64,000 nucleotides of DNA from an uncultured Lachnospiraceae bacterium (GTDB taxonomy: Bacteria; Bacillota; Clostridia; Lachnospirales; Lachnospiraceae), in the NCBI GenBank assembly GCA_910579275.1, contig CAJTTO010000001.1, positions 124,001 to 188,000 on the forward strand, given 5' to 3'. Of the stretch, positions 52,183-62,986 are shown in pieces. The notes under the pieces are model-generated. The model worked only from the letters and a program-made list of their open reading frames with translations. It did not search any database and had not been told where the DNA came from. Position 1 is the stretch's first letter, and each line of letters opens with the position of its first letter. The position numbers and the translations under genes are program-made.

Positions 52183-53706
52183 ATGAGATTGAAAAGGTAT
52201 AAAAAAGTAATGGCGGCAGGTCTTGCCGCAGTGATGACAATGGGACTGCTTACAGGCTGTGGCGGAGACGGCGGCAGCAATAACAATACTGCAAACAGCG
52301 GCGGCGGACAGTCGTCCTCCTCGGGCAGTCAGGACAGCTCCGCGTCACAGGGTGCCGGAAACGGTGAGATTGTTCCGCTGAAGTGGGTGACAATCGGAAA
52401 CGGCATGCCTACCAACTATGATTCGTGGATCAAAAAGGTCAACGAGTACATTGGCGACAAGGTGGGCGTCAGCCTTGACATGGAAGTAATCCCTTGGGGA
52501 GACTGGGACAAACGGCGCAATATCATTGTCAGCACCAATGAGCCGTATGACATTATTTTTGGAAACGGAAACAACTACATCGCCGATATTAATCTTGGTG
52601 CGTACTATGACATTACGGACATGATTGATGCCAACATGCCGGGATTAAAACAGCTGATGCCGGATAAATACTGGGACGGTGTCAAGGTAAAAGACAGGAT
52701 TTACGGTGTACCGACCTACAAGGACAGCTCGATTTCCAACTATGCAGTATGGGATAAGGAGCTGGTTGAGGAGTACAATTTAGACCTCGCGTCCCTGACG
52801 GAAATTGAGTCCCTGACAGATATTTTCACCACATTGAAAGCGGACAAAAATGACTATCCGGTCTATACGAAAAACGATGGCGTTTACTATATATTTGACG
52901 TATATGACCAGATTGGCGCCGGAACACAGATTCTCGGTGTGCGCTACGACGACGCGGACGCGCGTGTATGCTTTACACTGGAAGAACCGGATATCTACTC
53001 CGCACTGGAAACATTGCATGACTGGTACCAGAAAGGCATTATCAATCCCGATGCGGCAACGTTGTCCGAAGCGCGTGTCTACAACATGTGGCGTGTAGCA
53101 CAGGGATGGGAGAGCGCAGGCATCACCTCATGGGGACCTCAGATGGGCAAGGATGTTGCCGTTCAGAAGGTCGGTGACACAATTCTGTCCAACGAGACTG
53201 TGCGCGGTTCCTTGAACATGGTTTCCATCAACACGAAGTATCCGGAAAAGTGCCTGCAGCTCCTTGACTTAATCAATACGGACACAAAGCTGCGCGACAT
53301 GTTCTACTATGGTGAGGAAGGCGTGAACTTCGAGTACACAGAAGACGGCAAGGCACACAAAATCAACAATGACTGGGCGATGGCAGGCTACACACAGGCA
53401 TCTTACTTTACGGTAACACAGGTAGATACGGACGAGTATAACCAGTGGGATGAGATTAAGCAATTGAACGAGCAGGCAGTTTCCTCCGTTATGCTTGGAT
53501 TTACCTTTGACACCACAGAAGTATCAGATAAGCTTGCAAACTGCCGCGAAATCTGGATGCGCTACCGCAGCGAGGTTATGACCGGCGTACAGGATCCGGC
53601 AACGGCAGTGCCAAAGATTAAGGAAGAACTGATGAAAGCCGGATGGCAGGATGTGATTGATGCAGCACAGAAACAGGTTGATGAGTATATGGCAACCAAA
53701 AAATAA
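52183..53706 (+). CDS. ABC transporter substrate-binding lipoprotein, LplA type
   Basis: 507 residues. Lipoprotein signal with lipobox LTGC (Cys26), Gly/Ser/Asn-rich linker (27-60), then a large extracellular binding domain (LKWVTIGNGMPTNYDSWIKKV...). It would capture the glycan released by the GH85 enzyme. RBS AAAGGAGG precedes ATG 52183. Base composition and spacing match the two permeases, so the three form one transport system. Confidence 0.9.
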   Translation: MRLKRYKKVMAAGLAAVMTMGLLTGCGGDGGSNNNTANSGGGQSSSSGSQDSSASQGAGNGEIVPLKWVTIGNGMPTNYDSWIKKVNEYIGDKVGVSLDMEVIPWGDWDKRRNIIVSTNEPYDIIFGNGNNYIADINLGAYYDITDMIDANMPGLKQLMPDKYWDGVKVKDRIYGVPTYKDSSISNYAVWDKELVEEYNLDLASLTEIESLTDIFTTLKADKNDYPVYTKNDGVYYIFDVYDQIGAGTQILGVRYDDADARVCFTLEEPDIYSALETLHDWYQKGIINPDAATLSEARVYNMWRVAQGWESAGITSWGPQMGKDVAVQKVGDTILSNETVRGSLNMVSINTKYPEKCLQLLDLINTDTKLRDMFYYGEEGVNFEYTEDGKAHKINNDWAMAGYTQASYFTVTQVDTDEYNQWDEIKQLNEQAVSSVMLGFTFDTTEVSDKLANCREIWMRYRSEVMTGVQDPATAVPKIKEELMKAGWQDVIDAAQKQVDEYMATKK

Positions 53707-53733
53707 ACAGGAAATGGCAGGTGATTGCAGATT

Positions 53734-54738
53734 ATGACAGAAAAAGCCACAACCAGAATTATCGGAAAAGATTTGCCAAACATCCCATGGCAGGAGCCGG
53801 ACGGAACAGAACGGCTGCCCCTGTGGCGCTATGCGGAGAATCCGATTATCGAGCGTTTTGCAACAAAAAATTCCAACAGCATTTTTAACAGTGCGGTCGT
53901 ACCCTTTGGAGACGGATTCGCGGGTGTGTTCCGCTGCGACAGCAAGTCGATTAGTATGGACATTTTCGCCGGATTCAGTAAAGACGGTATTCACTGGGAA
54001 ATTTCCGATGAGCCGGTTGCCTTTCAGGGGGCGCACCCCGAGGTGGCAAAACGGGATTTCCGCTACGACCCGCGCGTATGCTTTATCGAGGACAGGTACT
54101 ATATTACATGGTGCAATGGCTACCATGACTATCCGACCATCGGAGTAGGCTATACCTTTGACTTTCAGACCTTTTACCAGCTGGAAAACGCGTTTCTGCC
54201 GTTCAACCGCAATGGCGTGCTGTTTCCGCGCAAAATCCAGGGCAGGTACTATATGCTCAGCCGTCCAAGCGACAATGGGCACACGCCGTTCGGGGATATT
54301 TTCCTGAGCGAGAGCCCTGACTTAAAATACTGGGGCTGCCACCGCTATGTGATGGGAACCATCAAGGGCGATGCCTCGGCATGGCAGTGTACAAAGATTG
54401 GCGCGGGAAGCGTGCCGATTGAGACAAATGAAGGCTGGCTTTTGATTTATCACGGCGTCATCAATACCTGCAACGGCTTTGTATACAGGATGGGATGTGC
54501 GCTGCTGGATTTGGCAGAGCCTTGGAAAGTGCGAAAGAGAACAAAGAATTATATTTTAGGACCTCATGAACTGTATGAATGTGTCGGGGACGTGCCCAAT
54601 GTGGTATTCCCGTGTGCGGCGCTCACGGACGCGGCAACGGGTAGAATTGCAGTCTACTATGGCTGTGCGGACACAGTGACCGGACTTGCATTCACGACAG
54701 TAGACCGTCTGATGGCGTATATGGATTCAGTGAACTGA
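53734..54738 (+). CDS. GH130 family beta-mannoside phosphorylase
   Basis: 334-residue five-bladed beta-propeller enzyme without signal peptide. GH130 motifs include NPIIERFATKNSNSIFNSAVV, FRYDPRVCFIEDRYYITWCNG (conserved Asp region) and ETNEGWLLIYHGV. It phosphorolyses a beta-mannoside to mannose 1-phosphate. Next to GH38, GH20 and GH85 the likely substrate is the N-glycan core disaccharide Man-beta-1,4-GlcNAc, as in UhgbMP-type enzymes; mannosylglucose or mannobiose are alternatives. ATG 53734 has AGGTGAT upstream. A strong hairpin follows, so expression of downstream genes may be reduced relative to it. Confidence 0.85.
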   Translation: MTEKATTRIIGKDLPNIPWQEPDGTERLPLWRYAENPIIERFATKNSNSIFNSAVVPFGDGFAGVFRCDSKSISMDIFAGFSKDGIHWEISDEPVAFQGAHPEVAKRDFRYDPRVCFIEDRYYITWCNGYHDYPTIGVGYTFDFQTFYQLENAFLPFNRNGVLFPRKIQGRYYMLSRPSDNGHTPFGDIFLSESPDLKYWGCHRYVMGTIKGDASAWQCTKIGAGSVPIETNEGWLLIYHGVINTCNGFVYRMGCALLDLAEPWKVRKRTKNYILGPHELYECVGDVPNVVFPCAALTDAATGRIAVYYGCADTVTGLAFTTVDRLMAYMDSVN

Positions 54739-54753
54739 ATCGGATGTCTGACA

Positions 54754-54807
54754 GGCTGCCGCAAAAATGAAGAGCGATTGCTACAATCTTTTTTGCGGCA
54801 GCCTTTT
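54754..54807 (+). terminator. Rho-independent terminator or attenuator between GH130 and GH20 genes
   Basis: 14-bp stem (54754-54767 with 54790-54803), 22-nt loop and T4 tail, 60 bp before the GH20 gene. In the middle of a single-direction cluster, so it probably tunes readthrough. Confidence 0.75.
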
Positions 54808-54867
54808 CGGAACTAAGCGCAAAGCTCTGGGGTGCGGCAAGGTTCCACGACAGAAAGGACATAAAAA

Positions 54868-56736
54868 ATGAAGTTGCTTCCAAAGCCGAAAAAGTATGAG
54901 AAAAAGCAGGGATTTTATGAAATCAGCTGGAACACCATCCTCACAATCGACCGAAATATGCAGGAAAACGGAACCACCTATGCAGCGGTACTGCAGAAAG
55001 CGATTCAGGTTTACACAGGAATCACATGTGCTTTTCTCAAAGGGACAAAGCGTGCAGGGGATATTTTCCTGACTGTGGAGTCCGAAAATTATTCCCCACA
55101 GGAATACCATATCGAAATAACGCCCGAAGGGCTGACCATCGCGGGCGGCGACGGTGCGGCGGTTCTTTACGGTGTACAGACGTTGTGCCAGATTGTCATG
55201 CAGTGCGGCAGCGTGCTCGCGTGTGCCGAAATTGATGATGCGCCCGATATCCTTAACCGCGGATATTTTCTGGACGAGACAAGGGGACGTGTGCTTTCGC
55301 TTCCTTACTTAAAAGGAATCGCAGACCGTCTCAGCCGCTATAAAATTAACGAGTTCCAGCTCTATGTAGAGCATACGTATTTGTTCCGTGACCTCACAGA
55401 GCTGTGGCGCGACGAGACACCGCTGACGGCGGAGGATATTCTGGAGCTGGACGCCTACTGCCGCAGCCTGCATATTGCATTAGTGCCTGCGCTGGCGAGT
55501 TTCGGGCATCTCTACAAGCTGCTCTCGACGCGCAGTTACGGAGACCTCTGCGAGCGCAGCCATCCGTGGGACGCGGACTTTTCCTTCAATGACAGGATGG
55601 CACAGCACACCATCGACACGACCGACGAGCGGGCGCTGCCGCTTATCAAAAGCATGCTTGCCGAGTATGGGGCGCTGTTCACGTCAGAAAAGTTTAACAT
55701 CTGCGCAGATGAGACTTTTGACCTTGGCTGTGAAAAGTCCCGCGGTACGGCGGAGCGGATTGGCAAAGACCAAATGTACATCGGTCATGTAAAGGAGCTG
55801 TGCGATTTCCTGCATGGCTGCGGAAAAAGGGTACAGTTTTTCGGGGACATTATCTGCCGCAGACCCGAACTGATTGCCCGGCTGCCGCAGGGTACAATCT
55901 GCCTGACATGGGGATATGCGCCGAATCAGTCCGTGGATGCATGTCATGCCATGGCGCAGGCAGGCGCGGTACAGTACCTGTGTCCGGGGGTGGGCGGCTG
56001 GAACCAGTGGATGAATCTGATCAAGGATTCCTACAGCAACATTTTAAAAATGTGCGGTTATGCGCACCAGTACCGTGCGGAGGGCATTCTGAACACCGAC
56101 TGGGGTGATTTCGGGCATGTAAACCACCCTGCATTCTCGGTGCCGGGAATGATATACGGGGCGGCTTTTTCATGGAATCAGGAGGAAATCGCGTTTGACG
56201 AGATAAACAGGCAGATTTCCCTGCTTGAGTACGGCGATACGACAGGCACGACGGTGGATATACTGGCAAAAGTGCCGGAGCATTCTCTGTTTGGCTGGCG
56301 GGATGCGGTTGTTTACTTTGAAAAGACTGCGAAAAAGCGCGTGTTCAAGGCAGAAGAGGAGGAGACCTCCAGCCTGCTGTCGGCAGATGCCGCCACGGCA
56401 GACCGTATGGTCGAACAGGCGGATAAGGCACTGCGGGAGATTGTCATACAGTTGAAACAGACCACGGTTTTTATGGACACACAGGCACGTGCTATCGCGG
56501 GAGTGTTTGATGTGACAACTGAGGCAGTGCGGCTCTGGAACGAAGTCGGTGCTGTGATTGCCCGCGAAAAACAGGGTGCCATGCCTGACCCCGAGCAGAC
56601 CTACGCGCTTGCAGGGCGGCTTGAGCGCTGGTTCATGGCATTCAAGGCACAGTGGCGCAGTATCGGGAGAGAGGGAGACCTGCATCACATTGCGGAAATC
56701 GTATTCTGGTATGCGGACAGACTGCGCTGTAAATAA
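54868..56736 (+). CDS. GH20 family beta-N-acetylhexosaminidase, cytoplasmic
   Basis: 622 residues, no signal peptide. An N-terminal GH20b-like domain (1-125) is followed by a TIM barrel with the Asp-Glu catalytic pair Asp281-Glu282 in NICADETFDLG, which uses the substrate N-acetyl group. The length resembles streptococcal GcnA-type intracellular hexosaminidases. It would remove terminal beta-GlcNAc from imported complex N-glycans. ATG 54868 follows GAAAGGA. Substrate specificity beyond beta-HexNAc cannot be told. Confidence 0.83.
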   Translation: MKLLPKPKKYEKKQGFYEISWNTILTIDRNMQENGTTYAAVLQKAIQVYTGITCAFLKGTKRAGDIFLTVESENYSPQEYHIEITPEGLTIAGGDGAAVLYGVQTLCQIVMQCGSVLACAEIDDAPDILNRGYFLDETRGRVLSLPYLKGIADRLSRYKINEFQLYVEHTYLFRDLTELWRDETPLTAEDILELDAYCRSLHIALVPALASFGHLYKLLSTRSYGDLCERSHPWDADFSFNDRMAQHTIDTTDERALPLIKSMLAEYGALFTSEKFNICADETFDLGCEKSRGTAERIGKDQMYIGHVKELCDFLHGCGKRVQFFGDIICRRPELIARLPQGTICLTWGYAPNQSVDACHAMAQAGAVQYLCPGVGGWNQWMNLIKDSYSNILKMCGYAHQYRAEGILNTDWGDFGHVNHPAFSVPGMIYGAAFSWNQEEIAFDEINRQISLLEYGDTTGTTVDILAKVPEHSLFGWRDAVVYFEKTAKKRVFKAEEEETSSLLSADAATADRMVEQADKALREIVIQLKQTTVFMDTQARAIAGVFDVTTEAVRLWNEVGAVIAREKQGAMPDPEQTYALAGRLERWFMAFKAQWRSIGREGDLHHIAEIVFWYADRLRCK

Positions 56737-56793
56737 ATATTGAAAATATAGTATCGGCAGAGATGCTGCCGAACTTAAAATGGAGGTAAAATG

Positions 56794-59700
56794 ATGCATT
56801 TTTTGGATAAGAGAGTGAATGTAATCTGCGAGGAACTCAAAAAGTTAAAGGTGAAGCAGAAGTTTGAGATTGACAACTGGAAGTACAAGGAGGGCAACTT
56901 CATCCGTCCGGAGGAAGCCGAGGCGGACACCGCGGCATGGGAGGATTTTGACTGCCAGCATATGCACTGGTATGGCAAGGATCGTCATTATTGGTTCAAG
57001 ACCGCTTACCATGTGCCAAAGGAACTGGACGGGAAACCCATGTGGCTGCATGTCCGCACACAGATTGACGAGTGGGATGACGCGAAAAATCCGCAGTTCT
57101 TACTGTTTGTGAACGGGGAAGTCATTCAGGGAATCGACATGAACCACCGCGATGTGCTGCTGACGACAGCGGCGAAGGCAGGTGACGTGCTGGAGCTTGG
57201 ACTGCAGGCGTACACGGGTATCCTGCACACAGAGTTTAACCTGATTGTCGAGATGCAGGAAATCGACCCGCTGATTGAGAAACTCTACTATGATTTGTGG
57301 GTGCCGCTCGCGGCGTTTACCAGAATGGAGGAGGACGACAAGAACCGCAAGGACATCACGGAAATCCTCAATAGCACTGTCAACTATCTGGATTTGCGCA
57401 CACCGTACTCCGAAGAATTTTACCGCACGCTGCAGGAGGCGTCCGACTATATTGACAAGGCGCTGTATGATGAGATGGCGGGCTATCAGGACGTCATCGC
57501 AACCTGTATCGGTCACACGCATATTGATGTCGCATGGTGGTGGACTGTCGCACAGACAAGGGAAAAGACAGGGCGAAGCTTTGCAACCGTGCTGAAACTG
57601 ATGGAAGAATATCCGAATTACAAGTTTATGTCAAGCCAGCCGCAGCTCTATGCCTTTCTGAAAGAGCGCTATCCTGAACTTTATGAGAAAGCAAAGGAGC
57701 GCATCAAGGAAGGACGCTGGGAGCCGGAGGGCGGCATGTGGGTTGAGGCAGACTGCAACCTGACGTCCGGCGAGTCGCTGGTGCGCCAGTTTATGCATGG
57801 CAAGCGCTTTTTTAAGGAGGAGTTCGGCGTGGATAACCGCATTCTGTGGCTGCCCGACGTGTTTGGCTACTCCGGAGCGCTTCCGCAGATTATGAAAAAG
57901 TGCGGAATCGACTACTTTATGACCACCAAGCTTGCGTGGAACCAGTTCAACAAGATTCCTTATGATACCATGATGTGGAGAGGAATCGACGGCTCTGAAG
58001 TGCTGACGCACTTAATCACGACACTGGGCGTCCATCAGCCAATCAAGGACTTTTTTACAACTTACAACGGAATGCTTCATCCCGACGCAATCATGGGCGG
58101 CTGGATGCGCTACCAGAACAAGGACATCAACAATGATATTTTGATATCTTACGGATATGGCGACGGCGGCGGCGGCCCGACAAGGGAAATGCTCGAGACC
58201 TCAATCCGTATGGAAAAGGGTGTCAAGGGGATTCCCAAAGTGCGTCAGGCATTTGCGCGCACCTTCTTTGATGAGCTGAAGGAGCGTGTCGGCGGCAATA
58301 AACGGCTTCCGGTCTGGGAAGGGGAGCTGTACTTCGAGTATCACAGAGGAACACTGACATCCATGGCGAGAAACAAGCGCTCCAACCGCAAGTCGGAGCT
58401 GGGACTGATGGATCTGGAGCTGTTATCTGTCTTGACACAGCAGACAATGGGCTATCCGCAGGAGCTGCTGGATTCCATGTGGAAAGTCGTGCTCTTGAAC
58501 CAATTCCACGACATTTTGCCAGGTTCGTCAATCCATGAGGTTTACGAGGTGACAAAGGAAGAGTATGACAGACTGGCAGAGCAGCTGGCAGAGCTGACCG
58601 CAGAACGCAGCAGGGCAGTCGCAGGAAACGGCGAGGCAGTCACCATTTTCAACACGACAGGGCAGGTGCGTGACGATATCGTCAACCTTGGCGCGCTGGA
58701 AGGCAGTGCACTTGTGGACGCGGACGGCACCCTCTATCCGATTCAGAAAACAGGGGACGGAACAGGAAGCGTGGCGTATGTGCGCAATCTTCCGTCAAAG
58801 GGCTACAAGTCCTTTAAAGTCAGCCGGACGGCGGCGGATGAAAAGACACCGTTTACGCTCGTTGGGGACTACCAGCTGGAAACACCGTTTTATACCATTA
58901 AACTTGACGAGCAGGGCATGTTCACCAGCATTTACGACAAGGAGAACGACCGCGAGGTGGTTCAGGAGGGACAGCGCGCGAACCTGCTGCGCATGTACGA
59001 GGATAAGCCGATTTATTTCGACAACTGGGACATTGACATTTTTTACACGGAAAAATACTGGGATGTGGACAGCGTAGAGCATATGGAATGGACAGAAATC
59101 GGTGCCGTGCGGGCAGTACTCGAAATCACGAGAAAGGCATCGCAGTCCACAATACAGCAGAACATTATCTTCTATGCAGAAAGCCGCAGAATAGAGTTTG
59201 CGACGTATGTGGACTGGAAAGAGCACCAGACTTTGTTAAAAGTGCATTTTCCGGTTGCAGTGCACACAGACGAGGCGGCGTTTGACGTACAGTTTGGCAA
59301 TCTGACCCGCAAGACACACCAGAACACCAGCTGGGATGTGGCGCGTTTTGAGAGCTGCGGCCAGAAGTGGATGGATTTGTCGGAGGGACATTACGGCGTA
59401 TCGCTGCTCAACGACTGCAAGTACGGGCATTCTGTCAAGGACTCCAACATGGCGCTGACATTGATTAAATCAGGAACTGAGCCTAACCCGACAACGGATC
59501 AGGAGGAGCATGAGTTTACCTATGCCATCTACCCGCACGCGGAGGGATGGCGCGCGGCAGGCACTGTTGCGGAGGCATACAAGCTGAACCAGCCGCTGCT
59601 CGTGCAGACACAGGCGGAGGAGAAGGAAGCGTATTCCTATGCATCTGCAGCACATTCGAACGTCGTTGTCGAGACCATCAAAAACGCCGAGGACGGCAAG

Positions 59701-59889
59701 GGAACTGTCATTCGTATGTATGAGTCGGAAAATGCATACACCAAGACAAAGCTGACAGTTAATGCGGATTTTGAGAAGGCATATATCTGCAATCTGCTCG
59801 AGGAGACAGAGGGCGAGGCAGCCGTGTCCGGAAAAGAGATTGAAGTGGTGCTCAAACCGTATGAAGTGGTGACCGTGAAAATCGTGTAA
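56794..59889 (+). CDS. GH38 family alpha-mannosidase, cytoplasmic
   Basis: 1,031 residues, no signal peptide. The zinc-binding motif GHTHIDVAWWW holds His243 and Asp245; the nucleophile is Asp355 in ILWLPDVFGYSGALPQIM, and the later segment NQFHDILPGSS is a further zinc site. The C-terminal half is beta-rich, as in other GH38 proteins. It would hydrolyse alpha-mannosyl arms of imported N-glycans. ATG 56791 is equally in frame; GGAGG spacing favours 56794 slightly. A 57-bp gap links it to the GH20 gene. Confidence 0.92.
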   Translation: MHFLDKRVNVICEELKKLKVKQKFEIDNWKYKEGNFIRPEEAEADTAAWEDFDCQHMHWYGKDRHYWFKTAYHVPKELDGKPMWLHVRTQIDEWDDAKNPQFLLFVNGEVIQGIDMNHRDVLLTTAAKAGDVLELGLQAYTGILHTEFNLIVEMQEIDPLIEKLYYDLWVPLAAFTRMEEDDKNRKDITEILNSTVNYLDLRTPYSEEFYRTLQEASDYIDKALYDEMAGYQDVIATCIGHTHIDVAWWWTVAQTREKTGRSFATVLKLMEEYPNYKFMSSQPQLYAFLKERYPELYEKAKERIKEGRWEPEGGMWVEADCNLTSGESLVRQFMHGKRFFKEEFGVDNRILWLPDVFGYSGALPQIMKKCGIDYFMTTKLAWNQFNKIPYDTMMWRGIDGSEVLTHLITTLGVHQPIKDFFTTYNGMLHPDAIMGGWMRYQNKDINNDILISYGYGDGGGGPTREMLETSIRMEKGVKGIPKVRQAFARTFFDELKERVGGNKRLPVWEGELYFEYHRGTLTSMARNKRSNRKSELGLMDLELLSVLTQQTMGYPQELLDSMWKVVLLNQFHDILPGSSIHEVYEVTKEEYDRLAEQLAELTAERSRAVAGNGEAVTIFNTTGQVRDDIVNLGALEGSALVDADGTLYPIQKTGDGTGSVAYVRNLPSKGYKSFKVSRTAADEKTPFTLVGDYQLETPFYTIKLDEQGMFTSIYDKENDREVVQEGQRANLLRMYEDKPIYFDNWDIDIFYTEKYWDVDSVEHMEWTEIGAVRAVLEITRKASQSTIQQNIIFYAESRRIEFATYVDWKEHQTLLKVHFPVAVHTDEAAFDVQFGNLTRKTHQNTSWDVARFESCGQKWMDLSEGHYGVSLLNDCKYGHSVKDSNMALTLIKSGTEPNPTTDQEEHEFTYAIYPHAEGWRAAGTVAEAYKLNQPLLVQTQAEEKEAYSYASAAHSNVVVETIKNAEDGKGTVIRMYESENAYTKTKLTVNADFEKAYICNLLEETEGEAAVSGKEIEVVLKPYEVVTVKIV

Positions 59890-59925
59890 TCGTGTGTACG
59901 GTGAAAGCAGTATCAATTAGATGGT

Positions 59926-59973
59926 GGGGCTGTCGGATTGCAATTGCAGGAAAAATTTCTTCCTGACAGCCCC
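59926..59973 (+). terminator. Hairpin after the GH38 gene
   Basis: 9-bp GC-rich stem GGGGCTGTC/GACAGCCCC (59926-59934 with 59965-59973) enclosing a second small stem; no clear T tail, so it may stabilise mRNA ends rather than terminate. Confidence 0.45.
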
Positions 59974-60077
59974 CGCATCTTGATGCATGAACTTATTGCC
60001 CATGAAACACTGCAAATCACCACAAATTGTATACACAGGGAAGGATGCATGGCATTGTTGAAAAAGGAGACAGAATT

Positions 60078-62957
60078 ATGATAGAAAGAAAAAAATACAG
60101 TAAAAAGATTATGAGCATTATTCTGGCAGCGTCCATGACCGTTAGTCTGGCGGCGTGCGGCGGAAAGAACAACACAGATACCCTACAGCCAGAGACACAG
60201 GAGTCTGTCCAGACAGAGATAAATACAGAGACACCTGCGGAGCCGGAGACCGACACTGCACAGGAGTCTGCATCAAAATACACCGTTACAGGTGAGAATG
60301 ACAACAAGGAATTGACCATGGCCCGACAGCCGGAGGCGTCCTACTGGTTTCCGGCACAGCTCTTAGAGTGGAATGCTGACGAGGATGAGGACTTGATTTT
60401 CAACATCAGCACTGTGCCGCTTGCAGAGCGTGCGGATCTTGCACTGCTCGATCCGGTGAATGCGACGCAGAACAAGGATACAAAGGTTATGTCCATCTCC
60501 ATCATGAATGGCAGCACCAGCGGAAACTCCCCGCACGGATTGAACAAGGCGGAGGCAAATGCTTTTACATACTGGCAGTATGTAGATACGCTCGTATACT
60601 GGGGCGGGTCTTCCGGCGAAGGCTTAATTGTTGCGCCGAGTCCCGATATCGTGGACGCAGGCCACAAAAACGGCGTGAAGGTGATTGGAACCGTGTTTAT
60701 GCCGCAGGCGGCGCACGGCGGCAAAATCGAGTGGCTTGATGACCTATTGCAGAAACGGGAGGACGGAAGTTATCCGGTTGTGGATAAGCTGATTGAGGTG
60801 GCAGAGCGTTACGGATTTGACGGATGGTTTATCAATCAGGAGACGGAAGGGGAGGCACTGACAAAAGACCATGCGGATCGGATGCAGGAGTTTCTTGCCT
60901 ATTTCAAACAGCAGGCGCCGGATATGGAGCTGATTTATTATGATTCAATGACTATAGACGGCGAGATGGACTGGCAGAACGCACTCACAGAGAAAAATGC
61001 GCCGTACATGAAAGACGCGGAAGGCAATTCCGTTGCGGATTCCATGTTCTTAAATTTCTGGTGGACGACGGACACCCTCGCGCCCGAGGAACTGCTCAAA
61101 ACCTCGGCAGAGCTGGCAGAGGAGAAAGCGATTGATCCCTATGATTTGTATGCAGGTGTCGATTTACAGAGCAACGGATACGATACACCCATTAAGTGGA
61201 ACTTGTTTGAAAAGCCGGACGGCGGAACCTACACTTCGTTAGGCTTGTACTGCCCAAGCTGGACTTATTTTTCCACAGACATGATACAAGAGTTTTGGAA
61301 GCGGGAAAATAAACTTTGGGTCAATGCAAAAGGTGACCCGTCCGCAGATGTCGAGGTGGAGGGCGACACGGACTGGAGAGGCGTGTCCACCTACGTCGTG
61401 GAGCGTACCGCACTGACGACACTACCGTTTGTGACGAATTTCTCCACAGGAAACGGATATGGATTTTATAAGAACGGAGAGCTAATCAGTATGCTTGACT
61501 GGAACAACCGCAGCATTTCCGACATGCTCCCGACATATCGCTACATCATCGAGGACGGTGAGGGCAACAAGCTGGCAGCAGACCTTGATGTCGGTGATGC
61601 TTACTACGGCGGAACCAGCATGATTCTGCGCGGTTCCGTAAAACAGGGCGTGCCGTCAACCATCAAACTGTACAGTGCAGACCTGTCTGTTCCGGAGAAT
61701 GTCACTTTCACCACGACCGCGCGCGCAAAGGGCGCTGAGGTTGCGCTGGACGCAGTGCTGACGCTGGACGACGGAACCGAGCTGGTGCTTGAGGGCGACA
61801 AGAAAGTTCAGGATGCGTGGACGACCGTCACCTACCAGACAGCGGAGCTTGCCGGAAAAACGATTCGAAATATTTCGTACAGATTAACGTCCGATGCGGA
61901 CACAGGCACATTGCAGTTTCGTTTTGGAAATGTTACAATGATAGAATCCGGTGCGGAGGAGACAGCCACAGTGAGCGGCGTGAAGGTGCTCGACACTGAG
62001 TTTGACGAGGATGGCATGTATGCAGGCGTCCGCCTGTCGTGGGACAGCGATGTCGCGACCGACTATTATGAGGTTTACCGCATCAATGAGGACAACACGA
62101 AGTCGCTGTTGGGCGTTTCCAACACAAATAGTTTCTATATCAATACACTGCCGCGCACAGGTGAGGCGAGACAGACTTCATTTGAGGTCATTCCCGTGAA
62201 TGCACTGCTGGCAGAAGGAACAGGCGCGACCGCTTCGATGGAATGGCCGGATAACAGCATTCCGAAAGCAGCGTTTACGGCTGACGTCACACTGGCGGCG
62301 CCGGGCGAGACCATCACTTTCCAGAGTCTGTGTTCACAGAATACAGAGAAGGTCACATGGACACTCACAGGTGCAGATAAAGAGTCTGCAGAGGGGGACA
62401 GCGTTTCTGTCACCTATGCGGAGGCAGGCGTATATCCTGTAACCGTTAAGGCAGAAAATGCTTCCGGCAGCAGTGAGTCATCCAAGGAGAGCTACATTGT
62501 CATTACCGAAAAGGCTTCGGACGGACTTGTGCTGCTCTCACAGGGCGCCGGCACGGAGGCAGATGCATATGTCAATGAAAATGAAGCACCGCAGTTTGCA
62601 GTGGACGGCGACCTGATGAAGAAGTGGTGTGCGACAGGAAGTGCGCCGCACGAGATTACGATTGACCTCGGCGCAGTCAAGGCAGTGAGCGCAGTTGATG
62701 TTTACCACGCAGAGGCAGGCGGAGAGAGCGCTGATATGAACACTAAATCCTATGCAATCTACACCAGCGAGGATGGTGCCGCCTTTGAGGAGATGCGCAG
62801 CGTGACCAGAAACACATTAGGTACGACACATGATGCTTTTGCACCTGTGAATGCACAGTATGTCAAGCTTGTTTTGAACAAACCGACACAGGGAAGCGAT
62901 AGCGCGGCGCGTATCTATGAAATCGAAGTGTACGGCTTGGAGGACACACTCGAATAA
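60078..62957 (+). CDS. GH85 endo-beta-N-acetylglucosaminidase, surface lipoprotein
   Basis: 959 residues. Lipobox LAAC (Cys27) anchors it outside. The GH85 catalytic domain (about 70-560) has WFPAQLLEWNADEDED and the active-site motif DGWFINQETEG with Asn253 and Glu255 as the substrate-assisted pair. Then come a beta-sandwich region (560-640), a fibronectin-like segment (about 640-735), a PKD-like domain (about 735-810) and an F5/8C (CBM32-like) domain (about 820-955). It cuts between the two core GlcNAc residues of N-glycans on host proteins, releasing the glycan for the adjacent ABC importer. ATG 60078 follows AAAAGGAGA; the upstream frame to 60027 is not used. Confidence 0.9.
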   Translation: MIERKKYSKKIMSIILAASMTVSLAACGGKNNTDTLQPETQESVQTEINTETPAEPETDTAQESASKYTVTGENDNKELTMARQPEASYWFPAQLLEWNADEDEDLIFNISTVPLAERADLALLDPVNATQNKDTKVMSISIMNGSTSGNSPHGLNKAEANAFTYWQYVDTLVYWGGSSGEGLIVAPSPDIVDAGHKNGVKVIGTVFMPQAAHGGKIEWLDDLLQKREDGSYPVVDKLIEVAERYGFDGWFINQETEGEALTKDHADRMQEFLAYFKQQAPDMELIYYDSMTIDGEMDWQNALTEKNAPYMKDAEGNSVADSMFLNFWWTTDTLAPEELLKTSAELAEEKAIDPYDLYAGVDLQSNGYDTPIKWNLFEKPDGGTYTSLGLYCPSWTYFSTDMIQEFWKRENKLWVNAKGDPSADVEVEGDTDWRGVSTYVVERTALTTLPFVTNFSTGNGYGFYKNGELISMLDWNNRSISDMLPTYRYIIEDGEGNKLAADLDVGDAYYGGTSMILRGSVKQGVPSTIKLYSADLSVPENVTFTTTARAKGAEVALDAVLTLDDGTELVLEGDKKVQDAWTTVTYQTAELAGKTIRNISYRLTSDADTGTLQFRFGNVTMIESGAEETATVSGVKVLDTEFDEDGMYAGVRLSWDSDVATDYYEVYRINEDNTKSLLGVSNTNSFYINTLPRTGEARQTSFEVIPVNALLAEGTGATASMEWPDNSIPKAAFTADVTLAAPGETITFQSLCSQNTEKVTWTLTGADKESAEGDSVSVTYAEAGVYPVTVKAENASGSSESSKESYIVITEKASDGLVLLSQGAGTEADAYVNENEAPQFAVDGDLMKKWCATGSAPHEITIDLGAVKAVSAVDVYHAEAGGESADMNTKSYAIYTSEDGAAFEEMRSVTRNTLGTTHDAFAPVNAQYVKLVLNKPTQGSDSAARIYEIEVYGLEDTLE

Positions 62958-62986
62958 GACGATAAAACAATCATTAAATATATTGC